Below, piece by piece: positions 47,778 to 57,478 of a stretch of DNA of 64,000 bases; the stretch's first letter is position 1; each line of letters opens with the position of its first letter. This DNA is from Bog-473 sp963817735 (GTDB lineage Bacteria; Actinomycetota; Acidimicrobiia; Acidimicrobiales; RAAP-2): NCBI GenBank assembly GCA_963817735.1, contig CAWFPP010000003.1, forward strand, positions 248,001-312,000, given 5' to 3'. A program made the translations under genes and the position numbers. A model generated the notes under the pieces. The model saw only the letters and a list, made by a program, of their open reading frames with translations, was not told the DNA's origin and ran no database searches.

Positions 47778-48758
47778 CTACCGGTTGACGGGGGACATGT
47801 CGGCGTAGCGATCGCCTTTGGCGGGGGCGACGGTGTCGAGGACGGCGAGGTTCTCCTCGGTCAGCTCGACGCCCAGCGCGGCCACGTTCTCTTCCAGGTA
47901 GGTGCGGCGCTTGGTGCCCGGGATCGGCGCCACATCGCGCCCCGCGGCGTGGACGAAGGCCAGCGCGATCTGCCCGGGCGTGCATCCCTTGGCCGCGGCG
48001 AGCTGGTCGACGACCTCCACGATGGCCACGTTGGCGGCGAGGTTGTCGCCCTGGAAGCGGGGCTGGTAGCGGCGGAAGTCGCTCTCGTCCAGGTCGTCGA
48101 GCGAGCGCAGCGCGCCGGTGAGGAAGCCGCGGCCGAGCGGGCTGTAGGGGACGAACCCGATGCCGAGCGCGCGCAGCGTGGGCAGGATCTCCTCCTCGGG
48201 GTCGCGCGACCACACCGAGTACTCGGTCTGCAGGGCCGAGATCGGATGCACGGCATGGGCCCGGCGAATGGTGGCCGGCGCGGCCTCGGAGAGCCCGAGG
48301 TAGCGCACCTTGCCCTGCGTCACGAGCTCCCCCATGGCCCCGACCGTTTCCTCAATCGGGGTGTCGGGGTCCACCCGGTGCTGGTAGTAGAGGTCGATGT
48401 GGTCGACGCCGAGCCGCTGCAGGGAGGCCTCGCAGGACTGGCGCACGTACTCGGGCCGCCCGTTGACGGCGCGCCGGGTCGGGTTGTCAGGGTCGCGCAC
48501 GATGCCGAACTTCGTGGCGATGACCGCTTCGTCGCGGTGCCCGGCGAGCGCCTTCCCGACGAGGACCTCGTTCGTGTAGGGCCCGTACATGTCCGACGTG
48601 TCGAAGAAGCTGACCCCGAGCTCGAGCGCCCGGTGGATGGTGGCGATGGACTCGGCGTCGTCGGTCGGCCCGTAGAAGTCGGACATCCCCATGCACCCGA
48701 GCCCCTGGCGGGACACCGTGAGGCCCTGGGTTCCGAGCGCGATCGTTTCGATGGCCAT
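47778..48758 (-). CDS. Aldo/keto reductase
   Basis: A 326-residue NADPH-dependent AKR of the YhdN/Tas-like branch. The catalytic tetrad is Asp53, Tyr58, Lys83 and His126 (FFDTSDMYG, ATKFG, YYQHRVD). The motif LGCMGMSDFYGP and the C-terminal IPGTKRRTYLEENV (cofactor binding) are typical. Substrates of such enzymes include aldehydes and pyridoxal. It stands alone: the downstream rimI-adk block starts after a 105-base gap and is on the same strand, but with a different theme. Confidence 0.92.
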   Translation of the reverse strand: MAIETIALGTQGLTVSRQGLGCMGMSDFYGPTDDAESIATIHRALELGVSFFDTSDMYGPYTNEVLVGKALAGHRDEAVIATKFGIVRDPDNPTRRAVNGRPEYVRQSCEASLQRLGVDHIDLYYQHRVDPDTPIEETVGAMGELVTQGKVRYLGLSEAAPATIRRAHAVHPISALQTEYSVWSRDPEEEILPTLRALGIGFVPYSPLGRGFLTGALRSLDDLDESDFRRYQPRFQGDNLAANVAIVEVVDQLAAAKGCTPGQIALAFVHAAGRDVAPIPGTKRRTYLEENVAALGVELTEENLAVLDTVAPAKGDRYADMSPVNR

Positions 48759-48863
48759 GGCAGGGCTCCTCTCGTGGTGTCCGACGGCGGGCGGGACCGC
48801 CCGTGCTGTGCTCGCTCGCCCACCCTACGTGCGGGCGAGAGGCGCCTGACGCGCCCGAACGGC

Positions 48864-49385
48864 CTAATGGGGGCGACCCTGTTCGACCTGCTGGCCCGTC
48901 GCCGCCAGCTCCTCGAGGCGCACGGCGTACTCCTCGGAATCGATGTCGTAGACCCACATGACGAGCGCGTCCTGGCCGGTCACCGGGTAGTAGTTCTTGC
49001 GCACGGCGACCGGCGCGAACCCGAAGCGCCGGTAGAGCGCCTGCGCCGGCTCGTTGTTGGCTGCCACCTCGAGCGAGATGTGCTTGATCCCCCCGGCGCA
49101 CAAGGTACGGATGCCGTCGACGATCATGGTGGTCGCCACGCCCGCGCGCTGGAAGGCGGGCGACGTCGCGAGGGTGGTCATGTGCGCCTCGTCGTCGACC
49201 ATCATGAAGCCGATGTAGCCGGCCATCTCGTCGCCGTCCCAGGCGGCGCGGTAGAGGCGGCCCTTGCGCAGCGCCAGCTCGGAGTTGAACACGGCGACCG
49301 ACCACGGCTCGGGGAAGACCTTGCCCTCGATGCGGAGCACGTGGCGGAGGTCCCTCCGCTTGAGCTTGTCGATGCGCAGCGTCAC
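48864..49385 (-). CDS. rimI: Ribosomal protein S18-alanine N-acetyltransferase
   Basis: A 173-residue GNAT enzyme. FPEPWSVAVFNSELALR, TTLATSPAFQRAGVATTM (acetyl-CoA loop) and EVAANNEPAQALYRRFGFAPVAVRKNYY are the RimI pattern. The gene lies 13 bases after tsaB, the usual tsaE-tsaB-rimI order. It acetylates ribosomal protein S18 in E. coli; in actinobacteria substrate range may be broader. The GTG start is inferred from the first strand (TLRIDKLKRRDL) and a GGTGG upstream. The C-terminal 20 residues are acidic. Confidence 0.88.
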   Translation of the reverse strand: MTLRIDKLKRRDLRHVLRIEGKVFPEPWSVAVFNSELALRKGRLYRAAWDGDEMAGYIGFMMVDDEAHMTTLATSPAFQRAGVATTMIVDGIRTLCAGGIKHISLEVAANNEPAQALYRRFGFAPVAVRKNYYPVTGQDALVMWVYDIDSEEYAVRLEELAATGQQVEQGRPH

Positions 49386-49398
49386 GTCGCCACCGTCC

Positions 49399-50149
49399 TC
49401 AGGCCCGCACGGCGCGGGCGAAGTTGCTGGTGGCGTCCGCCTCACGCATATAAAGAGGAACGACCGCGGCGGCCTGAACTGGCGGCTCGCCCGAATCGAG
49501 GCGGGCCCGGGCGATGTCGAGCAGCGCGGCGGGGGGCGGGAAGGCCAGGCCCGGCGACCCGGGGTCGACCCCGGGGACGGCCCCGAGCACGTCGGCGTAG
49601 CGGAGTGCCCCGTCGCCCACGGCGTGGACCGGCGTGGCGGCGAGCTCGCCCAACGCCGTCGCCAGGTCCGCGGGCGTGAAGAGGCCGATCCCCAGACGCT
49701 CCGCTGCGACCGCCCCGGCCGGGCCGACATCGTGCACGGCGGCGAACACCTCGCCGCGCCGGGCGTCGACACAGGCCAGGACCAGCGCCACGCAGGCCGG
49801 CCGCGGCCGCACCCGCGGTGAGGATGTCCAGGCTGGTCGCCCCGACGACCCCGATGCCGAGCGACTGGGCCAGACCCTTGGCCGCCGCCACTCCGACACG
49901 GAGGCCGGTGAAGAGCCCGGGACCGATGTCGACGGCCACGACGCCGAGATCTCCCGGGACCAGATCGAGCTGGGCCAGCAGGTGCTCCAACGCGGGCGTG
50001 AGCGTCTCGACGTGGCGCCGGCGACCGGTCAGCGTCAGCTCGGCCTGCACACCTGCTGCGGTGCGGACGGCCACCCCGACCGTCTCGGTGGCCGTCTCGA
50101 TCGCCACCATGGCGCCGCCGACGCCGACGCCGGGTCCGGGCCCGCTCAC
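49399..50149 (-). CDS. tsaB: tRNA t6A biosynthesis protein TsaB, one frameshift
   Basis: Two frames make a normal-length TsaB (about 249 residues). MVAIETATETVGVAV, RRHVETLTPALEHLL and VDIGPGLFTGLRVGVAAAKG lie in the first. After SLDILTAGAAAA the frame shifts (near 49800), and ACVALVLACVDARRGEVFAAV continues in the second, to the end. TsaB supports the TsaD/TsaE t6A-forming complex at tRNA position 37. GTG at 50149 overlaps the tsaE stop (GTGA); an ATG 13 codons later is where conserved sequence begins. It is probably an essential gene, so sequence error is the likely cause of the shift. Confidence 0.85.
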
Positions 50150-50664
50150 GCCGTCCGCCCCTCTGCGGGCGCCATCGACGCCGCGATCGCGTCCGACCGG
50201 TCGGCCCAACGGCCCCGGCCGACGACCGTGAGCACGCGCCGCTCCGGCGCACCCACGGGATCGGGGGCGACAAGGGTGACCTCGAGCGCGCTGTCGCCCA
50301 GGGCCGGCGCCGCCAACTCGCCCCACTCGACGAGGGCCACCGCGTCCTCCTCGACCAGCTCTGCCAGGGCCAGGTCGACCACCTCGCCCAGCGAGCCGGT
50401 CCGGTACACGTCGGCATGGATGAGGACCGCGACCGGGCTGCGCTCCCCGCAGCGGTAGTGGCGCACCAGCGCGAAGGTCGGGCTGGTCACCGGGCCTGGC
50501 ACCCCCAGGGCGGCGGCGAAGCCCTGGGCGAAGACCGTCTTGCCGGCGCCGAGGTCCCCGACGAGCAGGACGACGTCGCCGGGGCGGCAGAACGCCGCCA
50601 GGCGCCCCGCCAGGGCGCGGGTCACCTCGGGCGACTCGCTCGTCCACTCGACCGGCCAGCTCAT
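50146..50664 (-). CDS. tsaE: tRNA t6A biosynthesis ATPase TsaE
   Basis: A 172-residue P-loop ATPase. GDLGAGKT at 36-43 is Walker A, followed by TSPTFALVRHYRC and the conserved HADVYR and ALVEWGE motifs. With TsaB and TsaD it makes N6-threonylcarbamoyladenosine in tRNA. ATG overlaps the upstream uracil-DNA glycosylase stop by four bases, and the stop overlaps tsaB, giving strong translational coupling. TsaD and TsaC are not in this window. Confidence 0.94.
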   Translation of the reverse strand: MSWPVEWTSESPEVTRALAGRLAAFCRPGDVVLLVGDLGAGKTVFAQGFAAALGVPGPVTSPTFALVRHYRCGERSPVAVLIHADVYRTGSLGEVVDLALAELVEEDAVALVEWGELAAPALGDSALEVTLVAPDPVGAPERRVLTVVGRGRWADRSDAIAASMAPAEGRTA

Positions 50665-51239
50665 GGAGCGCCCGCCGCCATGAGACGCTTGGCCCGGACG
50701 AAGTCGGCCCGCATCTCGGCCATGGCCTCACCGCCGGCCCGCAGCACGTAGGCCGGGTGGTAGGTCGGAACGAGGCTGGCCCGCCCCCGCTCGAAGACCT
50801 GCCCGCGCAATTCCCGGATGCCCCTGGTCGTCTCGAGCAGGAGCTTGGTGGCGAAGTTCCCGAGCGTGACGACGACGCGGGGATCGATGAGCTCGATCTG
50901 CTCGGAGAGGTAGGGCCGGCAGGCCTCTATCTCCTTCGGCGCCGGGTCGCGGTTCTGGGGGGGGCGGCACTTGACGACGTTGGCGATGTAGCACTCGGCC
51001 CGGGTCAAGCCGACCTCCTCCCACATGAGGCGGTCGAGCAGCTTGCCCGAGCGGCCGACGAAGGGCTCACCGGCCAGGTCCTCCTCGCGGCCCGGGCCCT
51101 CGCCCACGAAAAGCAGGTCGGCCGTGGCGGAGCCGACCCCGAACACCACCTGGGTCCGGCCTTTGGCCAAGGGGCAGAGGGTGCATGTGGAGGCGGTGAC
51201 CGCCAGCCGTTCGAGCGCGTCGACGCCGGCGTCAGGCAC
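50661..51239 (-). CDS. Type 4 uracil-DNA glycosylase
   Basis: A 192-residue iron-sulfur uracil-DNA glycosylase (UDGa/type 4). The four cluster cysteines are Cys19, Cys22, Cys91 and Cys107. GEGPGREED (46-54) and the YHPAYVLR motif near residue 160 form the active site. It removes uracil from DNA, formed by cytosine deamination, a useful function in a GC-rich genome. It is coupled to alr upstream (eight-base overlap) and to tsaE downstream. Its start is GTG or the equivalent first codon at the overlap. Confidence 0.92.
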   Translation of the reverse strand: MPDAGVDALERLAVTASTCTLCPLAKGRTQVVFGVGSATADLLFVGEGPGREEDLAGEPFVGRSGKLLDRLMWEEVGLTRAECYIANVVKCRPPQNRDPAPKEIEACRPYLSEQIELIDPRVVVTLGNFATKLLLETTRGIRELRGQVFERGRASLVPTYHPAYVLRAGGEAMAEMRADFVRAKRLMAAGAP

Positions 51240-52404
51240 CGGGCACGTCGGGACGGTTGACCACGATGCGCGGCATGCGCGGCCCCACGCCGCACACCAC
51301 CTCGTAGCTGATCGTCCCCAGCAGAGCGGCCCAGTCGTCGGCCGTGATGACCTCGTCCCCCTGCCGTCCGAGCAGCACGACCTCGTCGCCCGGGCGCACC
51401 GAGGCGTCGTCGCCGCAGTCGACCACGATCTGGTCCATGGTCACCGCGCCGGCCAGGGGGCGGCGCACGCCACGGATGAGCACCTCGTAGCCGCCGTCGA
51501 AGAGGGCGCGCGGCACGCCGTCGGCATAGCCGATCGGTACGGTGGCGACGAGCGACCGCACGGGGAGCGGGCGGCGGCGGCCGTAGGAAGGGCGCTCCCC
51601 CGCCTCGAGTGTGCGCACCGCCACCACACGCGCCTTGAGCGCCATGGCCGCGCGCAGCTGCTCGCCGCCCGCCTGCGCGTCGAAGGCGTCCTGGACGGGA
51701 CGGCCGGGCAGATAGCCGTAGAGGCCGAGGCCACAGCGCACGATGTCGTGGCGGGCCCGGGGGAAGGCGATGGCGCCCGCCGTGTTGGCGGCGTGCAGCA
51801 ACGGCGCGGAGATGCCGGCCGCGGCGAGCTCTGCCACCAGGCGGTCGAAGAGGTCGAGCTGGCCCTCCGTGTAAGCGTGGTCCGCGGCGCCGCCGTCGGC
51901 CACCGGCAGGTGGGTCCAGATCCCCTCGAGCTGCAGCAGCGGCTCGTCCACCACGGCGGTCGCGATGGCGCGCAGGTCCTCGGGTGCCGCGCCGACGCGG
52001 TGCATGCCGGTGTCGACCTTGACGTGCACGGCCACCGGCCGGCCGGCCGCCGCGGCCGCGCCGAAGGCGGCGATCCCTTCGGGGGTGTAGAGCGTCGGCG
52101 TGAGCCCGTAGGACAGGGCGGTCGCCGCCGCGGCGGGGTCGCACTCGCTCAGGAGGAGCACCGGCGCGGTCACCCCGTGCTCCCGCAGCTCGACGCCCTC
52201 GTCGACCAGCGCCACGGCGAGCCGCTGGGCACCGCCGGCCAGCGCGGCCCGGGCCACCGCCGGCCCCCCGTGGCCGTAGCCGTGGGCCTTGACCACCGCG
52301 CAGAGCTCGGCCGGTGCTGCCAGGCGGGCCAGCACCGATGCGTTGTGGGCCACGGCGGCCAGGTCGATCTCGGCCCAGGCCGGGCGCGAGCGCCCCTGGG
52401 CCAT
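51232..52404 (-). CDS. alr: Alanine racemase
   Basis: About 390 residues from the preferred ATG. The PLP lysine is Lys39 in CAVVKAHGYGHG. HVKVDTGMHRVG, VRCGLGLYGYLP and the catalytic tyrosine region PIGYADGVPR follow, then a C-terminal beta domain with MDQIVVDCG. It makes D-alanine for peptidoglycan. ATG at 52404 fits homologues best (GGGGGAGG about 13 bases upstream). An ATG at 52476 overlapping the nnr stop would add 24 residues and cannot be excluded. Confidence 0.94.
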   Translation of the reverse strand: MAQGRSRPAWAEIDLAAVAHNASVLARLAAPAELCAVVKAHGYGHGGPAVARAALAGGAQRLAVALVDEGVELREHGVTAPVLLLSECDPAAAATALSYGLTPTLYTPEGIAAFGAAAAAGRPVAVHVKVDTGMHRVGAAPEDLRAIATAVVDEPLLQLEGIWTHLPVADGGAADHAYTEGQLDLFDRLVAELAAAGISAPLLHAANTAGAIAFPRARHDIVRCGLGLYGYLPGRPVQDAFDAQAGGEQLRAAMALKARVVAVRTLEAGERPSYGRRRPLPVRSLVATVPIGYADGVPRALFDGGYEVLIRGVRRPLAGAVTMDQIVVDCGDDASVRPGDEVVLLGRQGDEVITADDWAALLGTISYEVVCGVGPRMPRIVVNRPDVPGA

Positions 52405-52462
52405 GGTCACCGCTGCGTCCTCCCCCGTCTGGTCCGGGGCCACCAGCCGCACCGGCGCGCCG

Positions 52463-53842
52463 TCACGCACCGTCATCGGCCAGTTCCGACAGGAACACCG
52501 CCACCAGATCCGGCAGGTCGCCGGCCACCAGGCCCTGCGACGGCCCGAGCGACGCGGCGCGCCCATGCACGTGAGCGGCCACCGCCGCTGCTTCCAGCGC
52601 CGGCAGGCCACGGGCGCAGAAGGCACCGATGATGCCCGAGAGCACATCGCCCGTCCCGGCGGTGGCGAGCGCCGGCCCACCGGCGTCCGCCAGCAGGACA
52701 TCGCCATCCGGAGAGGCGACCGCGGTCAGCGACCCCTTCAACAGCACGACGGCCCCGGTGGCCCGGGCCAGCTCCCGCGCCGCGGCCAAGCGGTCCTCCC
52801 CTGGCGGAGCGCCGTTGATGCGGGCGTACTCGCCGTCGTGCGGCGTCAGGATGCTCGGCGCGCTCCGCTTCTCGATGAGCACGCGCGCCGCAGCCGTGCC
52901 GCCCAGGGCGCGCAGCGCGTCGGCGTCGATCACGAGCGGGACGGGCACGGCCGCGATGACTGCCCTGATCTGCTCTGCGCGCTCCTCGCCGGTCCCGAGC
53001 CCGGGTCCGACTACCACCGCCTGGCACTTGGCCGTCGCGTCCAGGAACGCGCCGGCCCAGCCCTCGCCCGGCAGGCGCATGCGCACGGCCTCGGTGGGCC
53101 AGGGAGCCGTCGGGTCCCCCGGCGAGCCGAGCCGGATCATGCCGGCGCCGGCGGCCATGGCACCCCGTGTGCAGAGAATGGCCGCGCCCTCCATGCCCGG
53201 CGAGCCGGCCGCGACACCCACCGCTGTCGTCCACTTGTTGACCTGACGCGGCCGGAGGGGCACGAGCGCGACGTCGGCGTCCTCCACCACCATCGCCTGC
53301 GGCGTCGGGAAGCCGACGCCGATGTCGGCCACCTCGACGGCGCCGCTGCACTCCGCGCCGCGACCCAGCAAGAGCCCCGGCTTCAGCGCGGCGAAGGTCA
53401 CCGTCCGGTCGGCCTGCACGGCCTCGCCCGGCGCCGCGCCGCTGTCGGCGTCGACGCCCGAGGGGATGTCGATCGCCAGCACCTGCGCACCGGGGGGGAC
53501 CCGCGGCGCGTCGTACGAGCCCCGGAACCCGGTCCCGTAGGCGCCGTCGATGACGAGGTCACACGGCGGCAGCGCCTCACCGCCCCCCACGTCGGCCGCC
53601 TCGAGCACACGCACGCGGGCTCCCCGCTGCGCCAGAAAGGATGCGGCGACCCGGCCGTCGGCCCCGTTGCTGCCCTTTCCCGCCACCACGACGACGCGCC
53701 GGCCGTAGGCGCCCCCGAGCAGCCGCAGCGCGGCGTGCGCGACCGCCGTGCCGGCGCGCGCCACCAGCGTCTCGTGCGACACGGTGGCCAGCGCGGCGGC
53801 GTCGGCCGCCCGCATCTCGTCGCGGGTCAGGACGGCGCGCAC
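52463..53842 (-). CDS. nnr: Bifunctional NAD(P)HX epimerase/dehydratase
   Basis: A 459-residue fusion of YjeF-type epimerase (about 1-200) and ribokinase-like dehydratase (about 210-459). The epimerase nucleotide loop reads GKGSNGADG, a variant of the usual GxGNNGGDG. VIDGAYGTGFRG and DIPSGVDADSG follow. The dehydratase has GPGLGTGEE, LTPHDGEYAR and AGTGDVLSGI. It repairs hydrated NAD(P)H. GTG is chosen by homology; its N-terminus overlaps acpS by 16 bases. Confidence 0.92.
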   Translation of the reverse strand: MRAVLTRDEMRAADAAALATVSHETLVARAGTAVAHAALRLLGGAYGRRVVVVAGKGSNGADGRVAASFLAQRGARVRVLEAADVGGGEALPPCDLVIDGAYGTGFRGSYDAPRVPPGAQVLAIDIPSGVDADSGAAPGEAVQADRTVTFAALKPGLLLGRGAECSGAVEVADIGVGFPTPQAMVVEDADVALVPLRPRQVNKWTTAVGVAAGSPGMEGAAILCTRGAMAAGAGMIRLGSPGDPTAPWPTEAVRMRLPGEGWAGAFLDATAKCQAVVVGPGLGTGEERAEQIRAVIAAVPVPLVIDADALRALGGTAAARVLIEKRSAPSILTPHDGEYARINGAPPGEDRLAAARELARATGAVVLLKGSLTAVASPDGDVLLADAGGPALATAGTGDVLSGIIGAFCARGLPALEAAAVAAHVHGRAASLGPSQGLVAGDLPDLVAVFLSELADDGA

Positions 53843-54231
53843 GGGGCCCGTTCCGCCACCACGAAGGCGATCGCCACGCCGTCGGTGTGCGTGAGGGACA
53901 GGTGCAGGGTGCCGGCGCCCCGGGCGCCGGCCAGCTCGGCGGCGGTGCCGTGCAGCCGGAGGTAGGGCGCGTTGCGGGTGGCGCCCTGGCCCGTCGTCCG
54001 GCACACCTCGACGTCGGTGAGCGCGAAGCCCCCGATGCCGGTCCCGAGCGCCTTCATGACCGCCTCCTTGGCGGCGAAGCGCGCCGCCAGGCTCTGGGCC
54101 ACGTCAGCGGAGCCGGTGGCGTCGGCACGCTCGGACTCGGTGAAGCACCGCCGGGCGAAGGACGGTCGGCGGTCGAGCACCTGCCGGAACCGCGCCACGT
54201 CGACCGCGTCGACGCCGACGCCGGCGATCAC
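53827..54231 (-). CDS. acpS: Holo-[acyl-carrier-protein] synthase
   Basis: A 134-residue phosphopantetheinyl transferase. GVGVDAVDVARF carries the metal-binding Asp, and RFAAKEAVMKALGTG the Glu and Lys. SLTHTDGVAIAFVVAE closes the domain. It activates acyl carrier protein for lipid synthesis. GTG overlaps the glmS stop (GTGA), and the stop lies inside the start of nnr, a compact glmS-acpS-nnr-alr order common in actinobacteria. Length is normal for the family. Confidence 0.94.
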   Translation of the reverse strand: MIAGVGVDAVDVARFRQVLDRRPSFARRCFTESERADATGSADVAQSLAARFAAKEAVMKALGTGIGGFALTDVEVCRTTGQGATRNAPYLRLHGTAAELAGARGAGTLHLSLTHTDGVAIAFVVAERAPCAPS

Positions 54232-56090
54232 TCGACGGTCACCGTCTTGGCCAGGTTGCGGGGGCGGTCGGGGTCGTGCCCGTGCAGGCGGGCCAGGCGG
54301 TAGGCCAACTGTTGCAGCGGCACCACGCCGACCACCGGCGAGAGCAGCGGGGCGGTCGGCGGGACCCACAGCACGTGGTCCGCCGCCGCGGCCGACTCCT
54401 CGTCGCCGTCGTCGGCCAGCAGCACGACCGTGGCACCACGGCTGCGCACCTCGGCGATGTTGGACAGCATCTTCTCCCACAGCGGGTTACGCGTGGCGAT
54501 CCCCACCACCACCACACCCGGCTCGATCAGCGCGATCGGGCCGTGCTTGAGCTCGCCCGCCGGGTAGCCCTCGGCGCGCAGGTAGGCCAGCTCCTTCAGC
54601 TTGAGCGCGCCCTCCAGCGCGACGGGGAAGCCGACGTGGCGCCCGAGGTAGAAGAAGTCACGGGCGTCGGTCAGCTTGGCCGCCACGTCGTCGACGTCAC
54701 CCGCCCGTTCCAGGCTCCCGGCCACCAGGCGGGGCAGATCCTCCATGGCGTTCATCGTCTCGTTGATCTGCGCCTGCGGCAGCGTCCCGAGCAGCTGGGC
54801 CAGGTACAGCCCCAGCACCTCGAGCGCCACAATCTGGGCCAGGTGGCACTTCGTGGAGGCGACGCCGATCTCGGGCCCGGCCCGCGTGTAGAGCACGCCG
54901 TCGGCCGCCCGTGCCATGGACGAATCCACCACGTTGGAGACGACGAGCACCTTGGCGCCGAGGCGGGCCGCCTCGCGCATGGCCTCGGACGTATCGAGCG
55001 TCTCGCCCGACTGCGATACGCCGACACACAGCGTCCGCTCGTTGAGCACCGGGTCGCGGTAGCGGAACTCGCTGGCGATGTCGACCTCGGTGGGCAGCTT
55101 CACCCAGTGCTCAATGGCGTACTTGGCCACCAGCGCGGCGTGGTAGCTCGACCCGCAGGCCACGATGAAGACCTTGTCGATGGCGCGCAGGTCGTCGGCG
55201 CTGAGCCGCATCTCGTCCAACATGAGCCCGCCGTCCGGGCCTCGGCGGTCGAGCAGCGTGTCGGCGACCGCCTTCGGCTGCTCGTTGATCTCCTTGGACA
55301 TGTAGTCCTCGAAGCCGCCCTTCTGGGCCGACTCCAGGTCCCACGTGATCGTCAGCCGCTCGGGCTCGACCGCGGTGCCGTCCAACGTGGTGACCGCCAG
55401 GGTGCCGGGCGTCAACACCGCCACCTCGTCGTCGGCGAGGGCGTACACCTCGCGGGTGTGCCCGATGAGCGCGGGGATGTCGGAGGCGAGGAAGGCCACA
55501 CCGTCGCGCAGCCCCAGAACGAGCGGCGTCTTGCGCCGGGCGGCCACGATGGTGTCGGGCTCGTCGACCGAGACGACCGCAATGGAGAACGAGCCCCGCA
55601 GGCGCGGCAGCACGGCCCGGACCGCCTCGGCCAGGCCGCCGGCGCCAACGCCGGCCGCATCGGCCATCTCCTGCTCGATCAGGTGGGCCAGCACCTCGGT
55701 GTCGGTGGCCGAGACCATCGTGTGCCCGGCGGCCTCGAGCTCGCTCCGCAACTCGGCGTGGTTCTCGATGATCCCGTTGTGGATCAGGGCCAGCCGACCG
55801 GTGCAGTCGACGTGCGGGTGGGCGTTCTCGGTCGTCGGCCCGCCGTGGGTGGCCCAGCGGGTGTGCCCGATGGCGGCGGCGTGCCCCGTGGGCGCGGTCG
55901 CCGTGAGCGCGCCCAGCTTGGAGACCGAGTCCGTGCCGCCGGCCGCCCGCGCCCGCCAGACCACGTCGGCGCCGTCGACGACCATGGCGACCCCGGCCGA
56001 GTCGTACCCGCGGTACTCGAGCTGGTGCAAGGCCCCGAGGAGGATCGGGATGGCGTCGGACTCACCCGTCACGCCGATGATGCCGCACAT
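54228..56090 (-). CDS. glmS: Glutamine-fructose-6-phosphate aminotransferase
   Basis: A 620-residue enzyme making glucosamine-6-phosphate, the first step to UDP-GlcNAc. Cys2 (MCGIIGV) is the glutaminase nucleophile, RWATHGGPT and the DTEVLAHLI motif lie in the same domain. Two SIS isomerase domains follow (ACGSSYHAALVAKY, SQSGETLDTSEAMREA, LGRHVGFPVALEGALKLKE). The C-terminal NLAKTVTVE is standard. It lies 12 bases after glmM, so both enzymes of amino-sugar supply are co-expressed. No glmS riboswitch fits the short gap. Confidence 0.96.
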   Translation of the reverse strand: MCGIIGVTGESDAIPILLGALHQLEYRGYDSAGVAMVVDGADVVWRARAAGGTDSVSKLGALTATAPTGHAAAIGHTRWATHGGPTTENAHPHVDCTGRLALIHNGIIENHAELRSELEAAGHTMVSATDTEVLAHLIEQEMADAAGVGAGGLAEAVRAVLPRLRGSFSIAVVSVDEPDTIVAARRKTPLVLGLRDGVAFLASDIPALIGHTREVYALADDEVAVLTPGTLAVTTLDGTAVEPERLTITWDLESAQKGGFEDYMSKEINEQPKAVADTLLDRRGPDGGLMLDEMRLSADDLRAIDKVFIVACGSSYHAALVAKYAIEHWVKLPTEVDIASEFRYRDPVLNERTLCVGVSQSGETLDTSEAMREAARLGAKVLVVSNVVDSSMARAADGVLYTRAGPEIGVASTKCHLAQIVALEVLGLYLAQLLGTLPQAQINETMNAMEDLPRLVAGSLERAGDVDDVAAKLTDARDFFYLGRHVGFPVALEGALKLKELAYLRAEGYPAGELKHGPIALIEPGVVVVGIATRNPLWEKMLSNIAEVRSRGATVVLLADDGDEESAAAADHVLWVPPTAPLLSPVVGVVPLQQLAYRLARLHGHDPDRPRNLAKTVTVE

Positions 56091-56102
56091 AGTCCCCCCA
56101 GG

Positions 56103-57476
56103 CTACCTGGGTGCCTGTGGCTCGATCTGCCCCAGGGCGGCCTCGACGGTGGCGGCCAGCTTGGCCGCCACCGCGTCGGCCTGGGCCTCCACCCGAGCCT
56201 CGACCATGACGCGCACCAGCGGCTCGGTGCCGCTCGGGCGCAGCAGGACCCGGCCCTCGTGGCCGAGCTCGGCCTCGGCGGCCACCACGGCCTCCCACAC
56301 CTCGGTGCAGTCGGCCAGGCGCTCGGGCTGTGGGATCGGGACGTTGACGAGGCGCTGGGGGACCCGCTCCACCAGACCGGCTGAGAGGTCGGCCAGTGAG
56401 CGGCCGGCCCGCTTCATCAGGTCGGCCAGGGTCATGCCGGTGAGGATCCCGTCGCCGGTGGTCGAGCGGGTACGGAAGATGATGTGGCCCGACTGCTCGC
56501 CACCCAGGCTCAGGCCGTCGGCGTCGAGCGCGGCCAGCACGTGGCGGTCCCCCACGTCGGTCTCGCGCACCTGAATGCCGCGGGCCTCCATGGCCAGGCG
56601 GAAGCCGAGGTTGGTCATGACGGTGACGGCCACGGTGTTGCCGGTGAGCTGGCCCCGCTCGGCCAGGTCGAGTGCGAACAGAGCCAGCAGCACATCGCCG
56701 TCCACCACGCTCCCCTGGTGGTCGACCGCGATGACCCGGTCGGCGTCCCCGTCGAAGGCCAGCCCGAGGTCGGCTCCTTGGGCCACGACGGCACGCGCCA
56801 GCTCGCTCGGGTCGGTCGAGCCGCACTTGTCGTTGATGTTCGCCCCGTCGGGCGCGTCGTGCAGCGCAACGACCTGGGCGCCGGACTCGGCCAACACCCG
56901 CGGCGCAATGGCGCTGGCGGCGCCGTTGGCGCAGTCGACCACGATGTGGAGCCCGTCGAGCCGGCGCCCCTCCAGCGTGGCCAGCAGATGGGTCCGGTAG
57001 AGCTCGGCGGCGCCGTCGGGGTCGGCACTGATCCGCCCCACGCCGTGGCCGGTCGGTCGTCGGGGCGGGCGGTCCGGGTCGGCCAGAATGGCGTCGAGAG
57101 CGCGCTCGATCTCGGTCTCGAGCTCCGTCGGCAGCTTCGTCCCGAGCAGGCTGAACAGCTTGATGCCGTTGTCGCCGAAGGGGTTGTGCGAGGCCGAGAT
57201 CACGGCGCCGGGCGCCTTGCGGGACTCGGCCACGGCGGCCACGCCCGGGGTGGGCAGGACGCCGAGGTCGACGACATCAGCGCCTTCCGCCGCGAGGCCA
57301 GCGGAGAAGGCGGCCTGCAGGAGCGGCCCCGAGCGGCGCGTGTCGCGGCCGACGACGAACGTCGGAGCGGGAAGCACACGAGCAGCGGCACGCCCGAGGG
57401 CCAGGGCCAGTTCGGGTGTCAGCTCTTCGTTCGCAACCCCGCGCACACCGTCGGTGCCGAAGCGGGTCGGCGCCAT
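56103..57476 (-). CDS. glmM: Phosphoglucosamine mutase
   Basis: A 457-residue phosphohexomutase turning glucosamine-6-phosphate into the 1-phosphate. The phosphoserine is Ser96 in ISASHNPFGDNGIKLF. The metal loop is DGDADR, the sugar loop GEQSGHIIF and the phosphate-binding loop LRPSGTEPLVRVM. ATG is two bases from the rpsI stop, and glmS follows, linking cell-wall precursor synthesis to a ribosomal-protein transcript. Length and all domains are normal. Confidence 0.95.
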   Translation of the reverse strand: MAPTRFGTDGVRGVANEELTPELALALGRAAARVLPAPTFVVGRDTRRSGPLLQAAFSAGLAAEGADVVDLGVLPTPGVAAVAESRKAPGAVISASHNPFGDNGIKLFSLLGTKLPTELETEIERALDAILADPDRPPRRPTGHGVGRISADPDGAAELYRTHLLATLEGRRLDGLHIVVDCANGAASAIAPRVLAESGAQVVALHDAPDGANINDKCGSTDPSELARAVVAQGADLGLAFDGDADRVIAVDHQGSVVDGDVLLALFALDLAERGQLTGNTVAVTVMTNLGFRLAMEARGIQVRETDVGDRHVLAALDADGLSLGGEQSGHIIFRTRSTTGDGILTGMTLADLMKRAGRSLADLSAGLVERVPQRLVNVPIPQPERLADCTEVWEAVVAAEAELGHEGRVLLRPSGTEPLVRVMVEARVEAQADAVAAKLAATVEAALGQIEPQAPR

Positions 57477-57478
57477 CG